This document shows, piece by piece, positions 34,200 to 43,931 of a DNA stretch of 64,000 nucleotides. Each line of letters opens with the position of its first letter. Position 1 is the first letter of the stretch. A program made the translations under genes and the position numbers. The stretch is taken from positions 18,401-82,400 of the forward strand of contig JAKLKF010000018.1 of assembly GCA_023150805.1 (NCBI GenBank), given 5' to 3'. The DNA is from Myxococcota bacterium. Its GTDB lineage: Bacteria; Myxococcota_A; UBA796; UBA2385. The notes under the pieces are model-generated. The model was not told the DNA's origin. It did no database searches and was given only the letters and a program-made list of their open reading frames with translations.

Positions 34200-34795
34200 T
34201 GCCCACCGTGAACCCTGCACGCTCCTCCCGGGACATCCTCGTGGCACTCCGCTTCACGGGGGTCTCCGTCCTGGGCGCCGGCCTCGCCTGGCCCTTGCTG
34301 GCGACCGCGCTGGCGGGGGTGCTCTTCCCCTTCCAGGCCCGCGGCAGCCTGGTCGAGGTCGACGGTCGAGTCGTCGGCTCACAGCTCGTCAGCCAGCCCT
34401 TCGCCGCGTCGGGCTACCTGTTCGGGCGGCCCTCGCCCTGCGGCCACGATCCACGCGCCCTGGCCGGCAGCAACCTCGCGACCTCCAACCCCGCCCTGCG
34501 CGAGCGGGTGGCCGCCGACTCGGCCGCGACCGCCGCCCGCGAGGGGGTGTCCCCCTCCACGCTGCCCCCCGAGCTGCTGGCCGCCTCCGGCTCCTGCATC
34601 GATCCGCACCTGTCGCCCGCCGCCGCCGCGGTTCAGGTCGCGCGCATCGCCGCCGCCCGCGGCCTCGACCCTGACCGCGTCCGCGACGTCCTGACCGCCC
34701 ACACCGAGGGCACGGGGCCCTGGTCGCTGGGAGGGCCGCGCGTACACGTCCTGGGCGTGAACCTCGCGCTGGACGGCCTGCCAACCCCGCGATGA
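34196..34795 (+). CDS. kdpC: Potassium-transporting ATPase subunit KdpC
   Basis: 199 residues. One N-terminal membrane helix ('[20 protein letters not shown]') then the periplasmic domain with 'GSQLVSQPF', 'YLFGRPS', '[28 protein letters not shown]' and 'VNLALD' as in KdpC. It assists potassium binding. ATGA-type overlaps at both ends, with kdpB and kdpD. Either of the tandem ATG codons (34196 or 34199) may be used. Confidence 0.93.
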   Translation: MMPTVNPARSSRDILVALRFTGVSVLGAGLAWPLLATALAGVLFPFQARGSLVEVDGRVVGSQLVSQPFAASGYLFGRPSPCGHDPRALAGSNLATSNPALRERVAADSAATAAREGVSPSTLPPELLAASGSCIDPHLSPAAAAVQVARIAAARGLDPDRVRDVLTAHTEGTGPWSLGGPRVHVLGVNLALDGLPTPR

Positions 34796-37514
34796 CCGAT
34801 CCCCGGCCCGATCCCGACCGCCTGCTTGCCGCCATCACCCGCGCCGCCGATCCCCGGCGTGGCCGGCTCAAGGTCTACCTGGGCGCGGCCGCCGGCGTGG
34901 GCAAGACCGTCGCCATGCTCCGAGCGGCCCGCCTCGCGCGCGCCGCCGGTCGAGACGTCGTGGTCGGCGTGGTCGAGACCCACGGGCGAGCCGAGACCCA
35001 GACCGAGCTGGGCGATCTGGAGGTCGTTGCCCGTCGCGCGTCCACCCGGGCCGGCGCTCCACCAGAGCTGGACCTGGACGCGGTCCTGCAGCGCAACCCC
35101 GCCGTGGTGATCATCGACGAGCTGGCCCACAGCAACAGCCCGGGCGGCCGGCACCCCAAGCGGTGGCAGGACGTCCTGGAGCTGGTCGCGGCGGGCCTCG
35201 AGGTCTGGACGGCCGTCAACATCCAGCACCTGGAGAGCCTCAACGACGTGGTCGAGCGCCTGACCGGCGTGCGGGTGCACGAGACCGTGCCCGATCACGT
35301 GCTGGAGGATGCCGACGAGATCGAGCTGATCGACCTCACCCCCGAGGACCTGCACGGTCGCCTGCAGTCCGGGCGCGTCTACCCCCAGGACCAGGCCCGC
35401 CGCGCCCTGGCCGGCTTCTTCCGCCGCGGGAACCTGCTGGCCTTGCGACAGCTCGCGCTGCGCCAGGCGGCCAGCCGCGTGGGGGACCAGGTCGACGAGT
35501 TCCGGGACGAGCAGGCCATGCCCCAGGTCTGGGCCGCCGCGGGCCGCCTGCTGGTCGCCGTCGGTCCCAGCCCCCTCTCCGAGCGCCTGGTGCGGGTCGC
35601 CTCCCGGATGGCGCGCTCGATGGACGTGCCCTGGCACGCGGTCACCGTGCGATCCGATCGCCTGCGCGACGGAGCCGACCTGGAGCGGGCCTTCGCCCAC
35701 CTGCGCCTGGCCGAGCAGCTCGGCGCCGAGACCGCCACGCTCTCCGCCGAGGACGCGGCCGATGCCCTGGTCGCACACGCGCGCCGGATCAACGCCACGA
35801 TGCTGGTGCTGGGCGCGCCCGTCCGGCGGCGACCGTGGGACCACCTGCGCCCCTCCCTGCTCGACGAGGTGATCACACGCGCCACGGACGTCGAGGTGCA
35901 CGTGGTGACCGCCTCCGCCGACGACCTCGCCGCCCTGGGGATCGCCGCCCCACCTGCGCGAGAGGCCGGCAGCCGCACCCCTCTGCGTTGGGGCGACGGG
36001 CTGCTCGCGCTCCTGGCCATCGGGGGCACGACGGCGCTGGCGACCTGGTTCGAGCCGTGGCTGTCCGAGTCCGACGTCATCATGCTCTACCTCGCGGCGG
36101 TGATCGTCTCGTCCTTCCGCCTGCCCCGGGGTGCCAGCGCGATCGCGGCCGTCTTCGCCGCCCTGGCTTTCAACTTCTTCTTCACCGAGCCGCGCTTCAC
36201 GCTCTATGTGCACGACAGCGCCTACTGGCTCACCTTCCTCATCGTCGGCGCGGTCGGGCTGCTGGTCTCCACCCTGGCCTCGCGCGTGCGACGCCACGCG
36301 CGCCAGGTCCAGGCGCGCGAGCGCGAGGCCCGCGAGCTCTACCGTCTCGCCCGTCGCCTGGCGCTGTGCCAGTCCGGGGAGGAGGTGGCCCAGGTCACGG
36401 CCGAGCAGGTGCGAAGCCTGTTCACCTGCGAGGTGAGCGTCCTGGTGCCAGGCGCGGGAGGGCTGCGCGCGGCCGCCGGCGACCCCGACCCTGGAGCGGG
36501 AGAGCTGGACCGCGTGACGGCAGAGTGGGTCCTGGCACACGGAGAGGCCGCCGGAGCGGGCACCCACACGCTGCCGGGCGCCCACCGCCGCTACCTGCCG
36601 CTGCCCGGTCGCACCGGCTGCGTCGGCGTCCTGGGCCTCGCGCGCTCGTCAGGCATGGACGATCCCGAGGGGCGACGCCTGCTGGAGACGGTCGCGTCCC
36701 TGGCCGGCGAGTACCTCGACCGCCTGCAGGTCGAGCGGGAGGCGCGCGCCAGCCGCCTGCAGGCCGAGTCCGAGCGCCTGCGCAGCACACTCCTCCAGAG
36801 CGTCTCTCACGACCTGCGCACCCCGCTGGCCACGGTCACCGGCGCCGTCACCACGCTGCTGGACCGGGGCGCGCGCCTGGACGAGGAGACCCGCCATGAG
36901 CTCCTGCAGCGGATCGCCGAGGAGTCCCGCCGCCTGGAGCGGATGCTGGAGGGCGTGCTGCACATGACCCGCCTGGACAGTGGCACGCTGCGCCCCACCC
37001 TGGAGTGGGAGCTGCCCGACGAGCTGGTCGGCGCCGCCGTCGCCCGGGTGGCGCCCTTCGCCGCCGGGCGCACCATCATCGTCCACCCCCCACCCGAGCC
37101 CTTCCTGGCGCGCCTGGACGCCGTGCTCATCGAGCAGCTCCTCACCAACTACCTGGAGAACGCCCTGCTGCACGGCAGCTCCGACGCTCCGGTCGAGATC
37201 AGCGTGCGCCTGCACCAAGGGGAGGTGATCTTCGAGGTCGCCGATCGCGGCCCCGGGCTGCCCCCCGGCGACCCGGCCCGGCTCTTCGACAAGTTCGTCC
37301 GGGGGCCGGGCGCCCGCCGAGGCGGATCCGGACTGGGCCTCGCCATCAGCCAGGCCGCCGCGCGGCTGCATGGTGGACGGACCTGGGCCCGGCCGCGCGA
37401 GGGTGGCGGAGCGGTCTTCGTCGCTGCCATGCCGCAGGGCGTCGGCGGATCGGGCGAGCTGCCGGAGGTCGAGAGCATCCTGCACACCCCACCCTCCCCC
37501 GACCCGGACCCGCC

Positions 37515-37518
<4 letters not shown>
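34792..37518 (+). CDS. kdpD: KdpD, potassium-sensing histidine kinase
   Basis: 908 residues, full length. Residues 1-210 are the KdpD domain with Walker-like 'YLGAAAGVGKT' and 'IDELAHSNSPG'; 225-370 a USP-like domain; 395-500 four membrane helices; then a GAF-like region, and the kinase with 'SVSHDLRTPLAT' (His673), an N box and 'GGSGLGLAI'. It phosphorylates KdpE when potassium is low or osmotic stress is high. In some species cyclic-di-AMP binds the USP domain. It overlaps kdpC and kdpE by ATGA. Confidence 0.95.
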
Positions 37519-38185
<667 letters not shown>

Positions 38186-38210
<25 letters not shown>

Positions 38211-39382
38211 TCCCCACGGCCGACGATCCGATACACCGTCCCCCGCCCGAAGTCCGCGACGTACACCTCGCCCGCGGGATCCCGCCCGAAGGTCGAGATC
38301 TGGATCGGCCAGCGCCCCAGGCCCCAGGCCCGCGCGTCGCCGCCGGGCTCCGCGGGCAGCTCCAAGGCCCACATCCGGCCGCTGCCGAAGTCGCCCACCA
38401 GGTACTTGCCCGTCAGCGCGGGCACGCCGCTGCCCGTGACCACGTAGCCGCCGGTCACGCTGACCCCGGCGTCCCGACCGTACTCGAAGACGGGGTCGAC
38501 CAGGCCCTCGGTCGGGCAGCCCGTCACATCCGGAGGGAAACAGTGACGGCCCTCGCGCAGGTTCCAGCCCAGGTTGGCGCCCTCGGGCACCAGGCTCACC
38601 TCCTCCCAGGTGTTCTGCCCCACGTCGGCCACCACCAGCCGCCCGTCGGGGGCGAAGGAGTAGCGCCAGGGGTTGCGCAGGCCGATGGCGAAGGTCTCGG
38701 GCACCGGGGGCAGCGCACCGTCCACGTCCAGCCGCAGCATGCTGCCCAGCAAGGTCTCCCGGTCCTGGCCGTGCCCGTGCGGGTCGTTGGCCGCGCCCCC
38801 GTCGCCCAGGCCGACGTACAGCTTGCCGTCGGGCCCGAAGGCGAGCTGGCCGGCGTTGTGGTTGGGGTAGGGCTGTGCCACCTCCAACAGGATCTGTTCA
38901 CCGGACATGGACAGGGTCGCGGTGTCCGCCCGCCACGCGCTGATCCGCGTGTGATCGGTGCCGTTCACGATGGCCGTGGTGTTCAGGAACACGCGGTCGT
39001 CCTGGGGCCAGCGCGGGTGGAAGGCCAGCCCCAGCAGGCCCTCCTCCGAGCGGGTCGGCACCTCCAGCCGGTGGACCCGCTCCTGCCGACCGGTCGCCAC
39101 CTCGACCCGGTGGATCTCCCCGGTCTTGCGCAGGACCAGCATCCAGCTGCCGTCGCCCGGGGGGAACTGGATGTCGGTGATCTCCGCCAGCCCGGACACC
39201 ACGGGCTGCAGGTCGATGGCGATGCGCTGCCCGGCCGGGTCCACCGCCTCGAAGCTGGCGACCAGGGCCTCGGGCGGCAGGGCGTCGGTCGGGTAGGACA
39301 GGGGGATCGCGCCGATCACGAAGGCGCGCAGGTCCTGGCAGGCCAGCAGGAGGGAGACGAGCAGCAGCGGCGAGGGGGACAC
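38186..39382 (-). CDS. Glucose/sorbosone dehydrogenase-like (PQQ-type propeller) lipoprotein
   Basis: 398 residues. GTG at 39382 gives the lipoprotein signal 'SPSPLLLVSLLLACQD'. The rest is a six-bladed propeller of the GSDH/Yli1-type family: 'LLGLAFHPRWPQDDRVFLNTT', 'PNHNAGQLAFGPDGKLYVGLGDGG', 'RNPWRYSFAPDGRLVVADVGQN' and 'EEVSLVPEGANLGWNLREG'. Related enzymes oxidise aldose sugars with PQQ and calcium. The catalytic His is not certain here, so the protein may also just bind sugars. Start chosen by the signal. Confidence 0.8.
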
Positions 39383-39451
39383 GGCGACTCCGGGCAGGCC
39401 CCGCGTGGGCCATGCTCCTGCAAGTACCACGACCACGAGGCGACCACCGCG

Positions 39452-40975
39452 ATGACCCTGCCCCTCTCCGCCGACGTGATCATGCTGGCCAGCAGCGGCC
39501 GCAGCGTCCTGTGGCACGCCCGGACCGGCCGCAACCTGGCGCTCCCTCCGGGCGACCTGGACGACCCCTCGCCCGGCCTGCTGGACCGACTGCGCGGCCT
39601 CTCCATGCTGGCCGACAGCCCCCCGCCGGACCTGGCCGCCCTGTACCCGGCGCGCTCGCGGCTGGTGCTGACCCTGCCCGACCTCCCCGCGTTGTGGCTG
39701 CCCCGGCCCCACCACCGCGACGCCGGCGGCCACGCCTGGACCGAGCGACGCCTGACCGCGAACGAGCTCGCCCTGTGGCGGGCGATGAACGGCGCGCGCA
39801 CCGTCGCCCAGGTGGCCACCCGCGCGGGTCAGCCCCTCGCCCTGGCCCTGGACTTCCTCGCCCGCCTCACCGGCCCCGACGTGCAGGCGGTCCAGCTCCT
39901 GCCGCACCCGGCCCGCGGCCGCGAGCCCGCCCTGGCCCGCCTGGTCCGGCCCGACCGCCCACCGGCGCCACGCACCGCCGACCAGCACGGCGCCGAGGGC
40001 CAGACCACCCTGCTCGGATACCACCAGCAGGCGATCACCGACGGCGCCACGCACTTCGACGACCGCGAGACCACCGTCGCCCACGCCTTCGCCCGGCCGC
40101 ACCCGGCGCTCGGCGGCCAGCCCTACGGCGCCGCCCTGCACCGGGCGCTGGAGGCCCGGGGCCTGCTGCCCGACGACGGCCCCGTCCTGGAGATCGGCCC
40201 CGGCACCGGCGAGCTGTGCGCGGCCTTCCTCCAGCGGGCCGGCGAGCGGGGCCTGCCGCGCGGGGAGGTGCTGCGCCTGGACGCCTCGCCCGCGCTGCTG
40301 GCCACCCAGGAGCGCCGCCTGCCGGGCACGCGCGGCATCCTGGGCAGCGCCACCGCCATCCCCCTGCCGGCCGGCAGCGTGGCGCTGGTGCTGTGCAACG
40401 AGGTCATCGCCGACCTGGCCGCGGTGCCCTGCGACGCGCGCGACCCCTCGCCCGGGCCCGAAGCCGCCGAGGTGCAGGCGCGCATCCGCCGCTACGGGCT
40501 CTCGCCGCTGCCCGCCGAGCAGGGGGTGCCGCTGTACAACCTGGGCGCCTGGCGCCTGCTCGAAGAGCTGCACCGCGTCCTGCGCCCCGGCGGCACGGCC
40601 TTCCTGAGCGAGTTCGGCGACCTGGACGAGCTGCCCACCGAGACCCGGCAGCTCGACCACCCCGAGGTGAGCATCCACTTCGGCCACCTGCTGCAGGTGG
40701 CGCGGGCGCTGGGCTTCGAGGCGCGCTGCCTGCCGCTGCCGGAGCTGCTGGAGCTGGACACGACGGCCCGCTGGCTGTCGCGGCACAGCTACGAGGGGCT
40801 GCGGGCGCGCTTCCGCGCCGAGGGCCGGCACCTGGAGGCCAGGGCCTGGACGCGGGAGAGCGTGCCGCTGCCCTGGCCGGTCGAGGGCCTGGAGGAGGTG
40901 ACGGTCGCCGAGGAGGGCCCGGCCCCGGTCCCGTCACGGTTCATGGCCCTGCTGCTGCGGAGGGGCTTGCAGTAG
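39452..40975 (+). CDS. SAM-dependent methyltransferase with N-terminal winged-helix-like domain
   Basis: 507 residues. Residues about 200-400 contain a class I methyltransferase core: 'GPVLEIGPGTGELCAAFL' (motif I), 'VLRLDASPALLATQERR' and 'LEELHRVLRPGGTAFLSEFGDL'. The first 170 residues look like a PqqD-like or winged-helix module ('TANELALWRAMNGARTVAQVATRAG'), which in other families holds a peptide or cofactor precursor, so the substrate might be bound there (inference). No partner gene identifies the substrate. Earlier starts in this open frame lie within other genes. Confidence 0.75.
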   Translation: MTLPLSADVIMLASSGRSVLWHARTGRNLALPPGDLDDPSPGLLDRLRGLSMLADSPPPDLAALYPARSRLVLTLPDLPALWLPRPHHRDAGGHAWTERRLTANELALWRAMNGARTVAQVATRAGQPLALALDFLARLTGPDVQAVQLLPHPARGREPALARLVRPDRPPAPRTADQHGAEGQTTLLGYHQQAITDGATHFDDRETTVAHAFARPHPALGGQPYGAALHRALEARGLLPDDGPVLEIGPGTGELCAAFLQRAGERGLPRGEVLRLDASPALLATQERRLPGTRGILGSATAIPLPAGSVALVLCNEVIADLAAVPCDARDPSPGPEAAEVQARIRRYGLSPLPAEQGVPLYNLGAWRLLEELHRVLRPGGTAFLSEFGDLDELPTETRQLDHPEVSIHFGHLLQVARALGFEARCLPLPELLELDTTARWLSRHSYEGLRARFRAEGRHLEARAWTRESVPLPWPVEGLEEVTVAEEGPAPVPSRFMALLLRRGLQ

Positions 40976-40991
40976 TTGACTCATTGGTTAA
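40976..40991. promoter_or_regulatory. Imperfect inverted repeat, candidate ArsR-type operator
   Basis: ttgact-catt-ggttaa is an AT-rich dyad (arms TTGACT and TTAACC agree at four of six positions) in the only short gap before the VOC-ArsR-AHSA1 operon, 34 bases before its first start codon. ArsR-family repressors that sit next to AHSA1 genes often bind sites of the form TNAACC-N4-GGTTNA upstream of their operon. TTGACT could also be a -35 box. Confidence 0.45.
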
Positions 40992-41024
40992 TAGTTGCCC
41001 GCACACACAACAACGGAGCCCCCC

Positions 41025-41480
41025 GTGAAGCCCACTCCCGCCGACTGGCCCCGCATCGCCTCCTCGGTCTTCTACCGGGACCCGGCCCGCGCCATCGACT
41101 GGCTCTGCGACGCCTTCGGCTTCGAACTGCGGCTGAAGGTCGAGGGCGAAGGCGGCGAGATCGTGCACTCCGAGCTGGAGTACGGCGAGGGGCTCATCAT
41201 GGTCGGCGGCGAGGGGGGGTGGCACAGCCTGCCCGAGCGCAGCTTCGCCCGCAGCCCGCGGTCCCTGGGCAACGCCAACACCCAGAGCCTGATGGTCTAC
41301 GTCGACGACGTGCGGGCGCACCACGACCGGGCCGTGGCGAGCGGTGCCCTGGTCTTCAAGCCGCTGGCCGTCTCGGACTACGGCGAGGAGTACTGGGCGG
41401 ACGAGGGCTACGGCTGCGAGGACCTGGAGGGTCACACCTGGTACTTCGCCCAGCGCCTGCGCACGAAGGGGCAGCCGTGA
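41025..41480 (+). CDS. VOC-family (glyoxalase/bleomycin resistance-like) protein
   Basis: 151 residues from the GTG at 41025 after a ribosome site (ggag). Pattern 'IASSVFYRDPARAIDWLCDAFGFELR' and 'YGCEDLEGHTWYFAQRL' place it in the VOC group often described as PhnB/YkcA-like. Metal ligands are only partly conserved. First gene of an operon with an ArsR regulator and an AHSA1 protein, all joined by GTGA overlaps. The probable operator lies just upstream. The ligand is unknown. Confidence 0.85.
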   Translation: MKPTPADWPRIASSVFYRDPARAIDWLCDAFGFELRLKVEGEGGEIVHSELEYGEGLIMVGGEGGWHSLPERSFARSPRSLGNANTQSLMVYVDDVRAHHDRAVASGALVFKPLAVSDYGEEYWADEGYGCEDLEGHTWYFAQRLRTKGQP

Positions 41481-41800
41481 TCGAGCAGACCCTGAGCGCG
41501 CTGGCCGACCCGACCCGCCGCGGCGTGGTCGAGCTGCTGCGGGACCAGCCCCGCCGCGCCGGAGAGCTGGCCCAGGCCCTGTCGGCCAGCCCGCCGGCGA
41601 TGAGCCGCCACCTCAAGGTGCTGCGGCAGGCCGGCCTGGTCGAGCCGCTGCTGGTCGAGGAGGACGCGCGGGGCCGGATGTACCGCCTGCGCATCGAGCC
41701 GCTGGCCGAGCTGCGCGCCTGGGTGCAGGAGGTCGAGGGCTTCTGGACGGCCCAGCTCGGCGCCTTCGCCAACCACCTCGACGGGCGGGAGGAGGCGTGA
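41477..41800 (+). CDS. ArsR-family transcriptional regulator
   Basis: 107 residues. Typical start 'IEQTLSALADPTRRGVVELL' and winged-helix 'AGELAQALSASPPAMSRHLKVLRQAGLV'. No metal-binding Cys pairs, so it belongs to the AHSA1-linked group that appears to sense non-metal signals. GTG starts and GTGA overlaps connect it to the VOC gene before and the SRPBCC gene after. Likely represses its own operon through the site near 40976. Confidence 0.9.
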   Translation: MIEQTLSALADPTRRGVVELLRDQPRRAGELAQALSASPPAMSRHLKVLRQAGLVEPLLVEEDARGRMYRLRIEPLAELRAWVQEVEGFWTAQLGAFANHLDGREEA

Positions 41801-42291
41801 CCCTGCCGCCGGGCGACCAGGTGCGGGTCACCGTCACCGTGCGCGCCCCGCCCGAGGTGGCCTTCCGCGTCTTCACCGAGGAGACCGACCTGTGGTGGCG
41901 CCACGGGCCGGCGTACCGCGTGGCGGGCCGCCTGCCGGGGGTGCTCGCCTTCGAGCCCGGCGTGGGGGGGCGGCTGGTGGAGCGCTTCCCCTCGCCGGCC
42001 GGTCCCCGCGAGCACGTCGCCGGCACCATCCTGGCCTGGGACCCGCCCTCCCGCCTGCGCTTCGAGTGGCGGGCGGTCAACTTCGCCGCCCACGAGCGCA
42101 CCGAGGTCGAGCTGCGCTTCGAGCCCACCGCCAGCGGCGGGACCCGGGTGACCTTGACCCACACGGGCCTGGCGGCGCTGCGCCCCGACCACCCGGTCAA
42201 GCACGGGCGCCCGCACCGCGAGTTCCTGGCCGACCTGGGCGGCTGGTGGGGCGGCCTGTTGGCGGCGCTACGACTCCGGATCCACGGGTAG
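41797..42291 (+). CDS. AHSA1-type SRPBCC domain protein
   Basis: 164 residues: 'VRAPPEVAFRVFTEETDLWW', 'HVAGTILAWDPPSRLRFEW' and 'TRVTLTHTGLAAL' are typical of AHSA1/SRPBCC lipid- or ligand-binding folds. Third gene of the VOC-ArsR-AHSA1 operon. Its last 24 bases overlap the convergent DsbA-like gene. The same VOC + AHSA1 combination occurs as a fusion gene at 8988-9839, which suggests that the two domains work on the same ligand. Confidence 0.88.
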   Translation: MTLPPGDQVRVTVTVRAPPEVAFRVFTEETDLWWRHGPAYRVAGRLPGVLAFEPGVGGRLVERFPSPAGPREHVAGTILAWDPPSRLRFEWRAVNFAAHERTEVELRFEPTASGGTRVTLTHTGLAALRPDHPVKHGRPHREFLADLGGWWGGLLAALRLRIHG

Positions 42292-42915
42292 GCGGCGCGC
42301 GGCCCCGACCTGGTCGGCCAGGTCGGCCAGCACCTGGTAGGGCTGGCAGCCCACCACCGCGCGCGCGCCCTGGCCCAGGGTGCCCAGCACGAAGGTGGGG
42401 ATGCCGGGCACCCCCAGGCGCTTCGACTCGCGCCGGGTCGCGTCGATGCGGGCGAGCAGGGCGGGGTCGTCGGCGGCCCGCCGGGCGGCCAGGGGGTCCA
42501 GGCCGGCGCCCGCGGCCAGGGCCGCCAGGACGTCCAGGTCCTCGATGTCCCGCGCGTCCCGCCAGTGGGCGTCCATCGCCGCCTGCCGGAAGGCGTCCAG
42601 CCGCCCCTGGTCGCGGGCGTGCTCGGCCACGGCCAGCGCGCGGCGGGTGTTGGGCAGCCGGCGGTGGCGCGCCAGGTCCGTCACCCCGAAGCCGGCGGCG
42701 AAGGTCGAGAGCCGGTCGTGCATGGCGTCCAGGTCCATGCCGGGGAAGAGGCGGGCCAGCTCCATGCCGCCCCGAGGCGTCTCGGGGTGCAGCTCGAAGC
42801 CGCGCCAGTCGAGCGTGAGGTCGTAGTCCCGGACCAGCCTGGCCACGGTGCTTCGTTCGGCGACGAAGCAGTAGGGTCAGACGAAGTCGGTGTAGAGCAG
42901 GAAGGCGGTGGGCAT
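42268..42915 (-). CDS. DsbA/FrnE-family oxidoreductase, probable selenoprotein (UxxC, TGA at 42879-42877)
   Basis: 215 residues if the TGA at 42879-42877 is read through. From the ATG at 42915 the start is 'MPTAFLLYTDFV', TGA, 'PYCFVAERSTVARLVRDYDL', so the TGA falls exactly at the first Cys of the expected CPYC active site, giving U13-x-x-C16. The rest is a normal FrnE-type DsbA fold with 'FELHPETPRGG', a helical insert and the cis-Pro motif 'LGVPGIPTFVLG'. Length equals that of full FrnE proteins. An 8-bp hairpin follows the TGA. Ordinary gene calling would report a 192-residue protein starting at 42846 and lacking its active site. Confidence 0.78.
42849..42870 (-). promoter_or_regulatory. 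Candidate bacterial SECIS hairpin
   Basis: On the mRNA strand, six bases after the UGA, UGCUUCGU pairs perfectly with ACGAAGCA around a six-base loop CGCCGA. The G at the second loop position and the short distance (about 15 bases from UGA to that G) fit the bacterial SECIS pattern at its short end. The hairpin is inside the coding sequence, as in other bacterial selenoprotein mRNAs. Confidence 0.65.
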
Positions 42916-42978
42916 GGGGAGCGTCTATCCGGAAAGGGCGGCTGGAGGGGAACCCTCCTGCCAGCCACCGCGGCAGCC

Positions 42979-43770
42979 ATGTTCACCTTCACCGTACACG
43001 CCATCGGGTCGTCGCGACTCTTCCACGACCACCGCGAGGCCTCCGCCCTGTGGTTCCACCTGGTGTCCCGTGTGCACGGCCTCTCTGGCCTCGTGGGGAT
43101 GCCGAACCACCTGCACCTCGACCACCCGCTGTCCGAGACAGGCGCCATCGACGCCGCGCTCCGCGCCTTCGTGTGGTGGCGGCACGCCCACCGCGGCGAG
43201 TCCGGCCCGGTCTGGGCCCCGCGCCCGCCTCCCCAGGCGCTCTCCGGTCCCCAGCACACCCGCCGCAACCTGCGCTACCTGCACCTCAACCCCTGTCGGG
43301 CGGGCCTGGCGCCCTGCCCTGTCGCCTGGCCATGATCGACCTGCCGGGACTGCCTGGGCCTCGTGGACCGTCCCGTGCGCCCGCGTGTCGCCGACCCGAT
43401 GCGTCTCCACGCCGACACCTCCGCCGACCCGAGCTGCGCCGTCCAGGGCACCCCCTTCCCCGGACACCGGGACATGGACCCCCGGCCCGACCTGGATCGG
43501 CTGGCCGGGGTCGTCTCCGAGTACTTGCGGGTGCCCGTCGAAGACCTCGGTCGCCGTGGGCCGGGGCGGGCCCTGTTCGTCGGCGCCGCCAGGACCCTGA
43601 CCGCGTGGCGACCCGCTGACATCGCTCGCCACGTCGACCTGCACCGCAGCGCGGTGGGTCGCGCCCCCGGAGTGGAACCGCGAGCGGCGCAGCGGCTGGC
43701 CCGGATGCTCGCCGATGATCGCTTCCCCGGCCTGGTCCCCGCCGACCCGCGGCTGGGCCGCCGACGCTGA
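42979..43770 (+). pseudogene. REP-associated tyrosine transposase-like gene with one nonsense codon
   Basis: One continuous frame of 263 codons is broken only by a TGA at 43333-43335. Before it: 'FHDHREASALWFHLVSRVHG', 'VGMPNHLHLDHP' (the HUH motif of Y1 transposases) and 'RRNLRYLHLNPCRAGLAPCPVAWP'. After it: 'STCRDCLGLVDRPVRPRVADP', where the family normally continues AWPWSTYRDCLGL. TGA therefore replaces TGG (Trp), a single-base change. The C-terminal part has a helix-turn-helix-like region. RAYT proteins act on REP palindromes, and palindromic arms lie just downstream. Confidence 0.78.
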
Positions 43771-43818
43771 CCGGCAGGGGTGCCCCGAAGGCACCAACGG
43801 CCGGCCAACCCCGCGGCG

Positions 43819-43901
43819 AACGCAACAAGCCGTCGTCCACTCCCCCCTGTCCACTCCGAAACCGGGGCCCCAAGGCCCTCCACGCCTCCACTTGTTGCGT
43901 T
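43819..43901. repeat. 11-bp inverted repeat, possible REP-like element or terminator region
   Basis: AACGCAACAAG at 43819-43829 and its exact complement CTTGTTGCGTT at 43891-43901 are separated by 61 bases; another GTTGCGTT lies at 43925-43932 at the end of the next gene. They sit between the converging transposase-like and ABC permease genes. They could be REP-type substrates of the RAYT gene or a long hairpin that stops transcription from both sides. Confidence 0.6.
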
Positions 43902-43931
43902 GAGGCCAGGCCTGATCCCGCCGTGTTGCGT

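Noticed and set aside
43333..43335. TGA in the RAYT gene as a second selenocysteine codon
   Set aside because: The family has Trp, not Cys, at this position, and I see no SECIS-like hairpin directly after it, so a nonsense mutation is the simpler reading.
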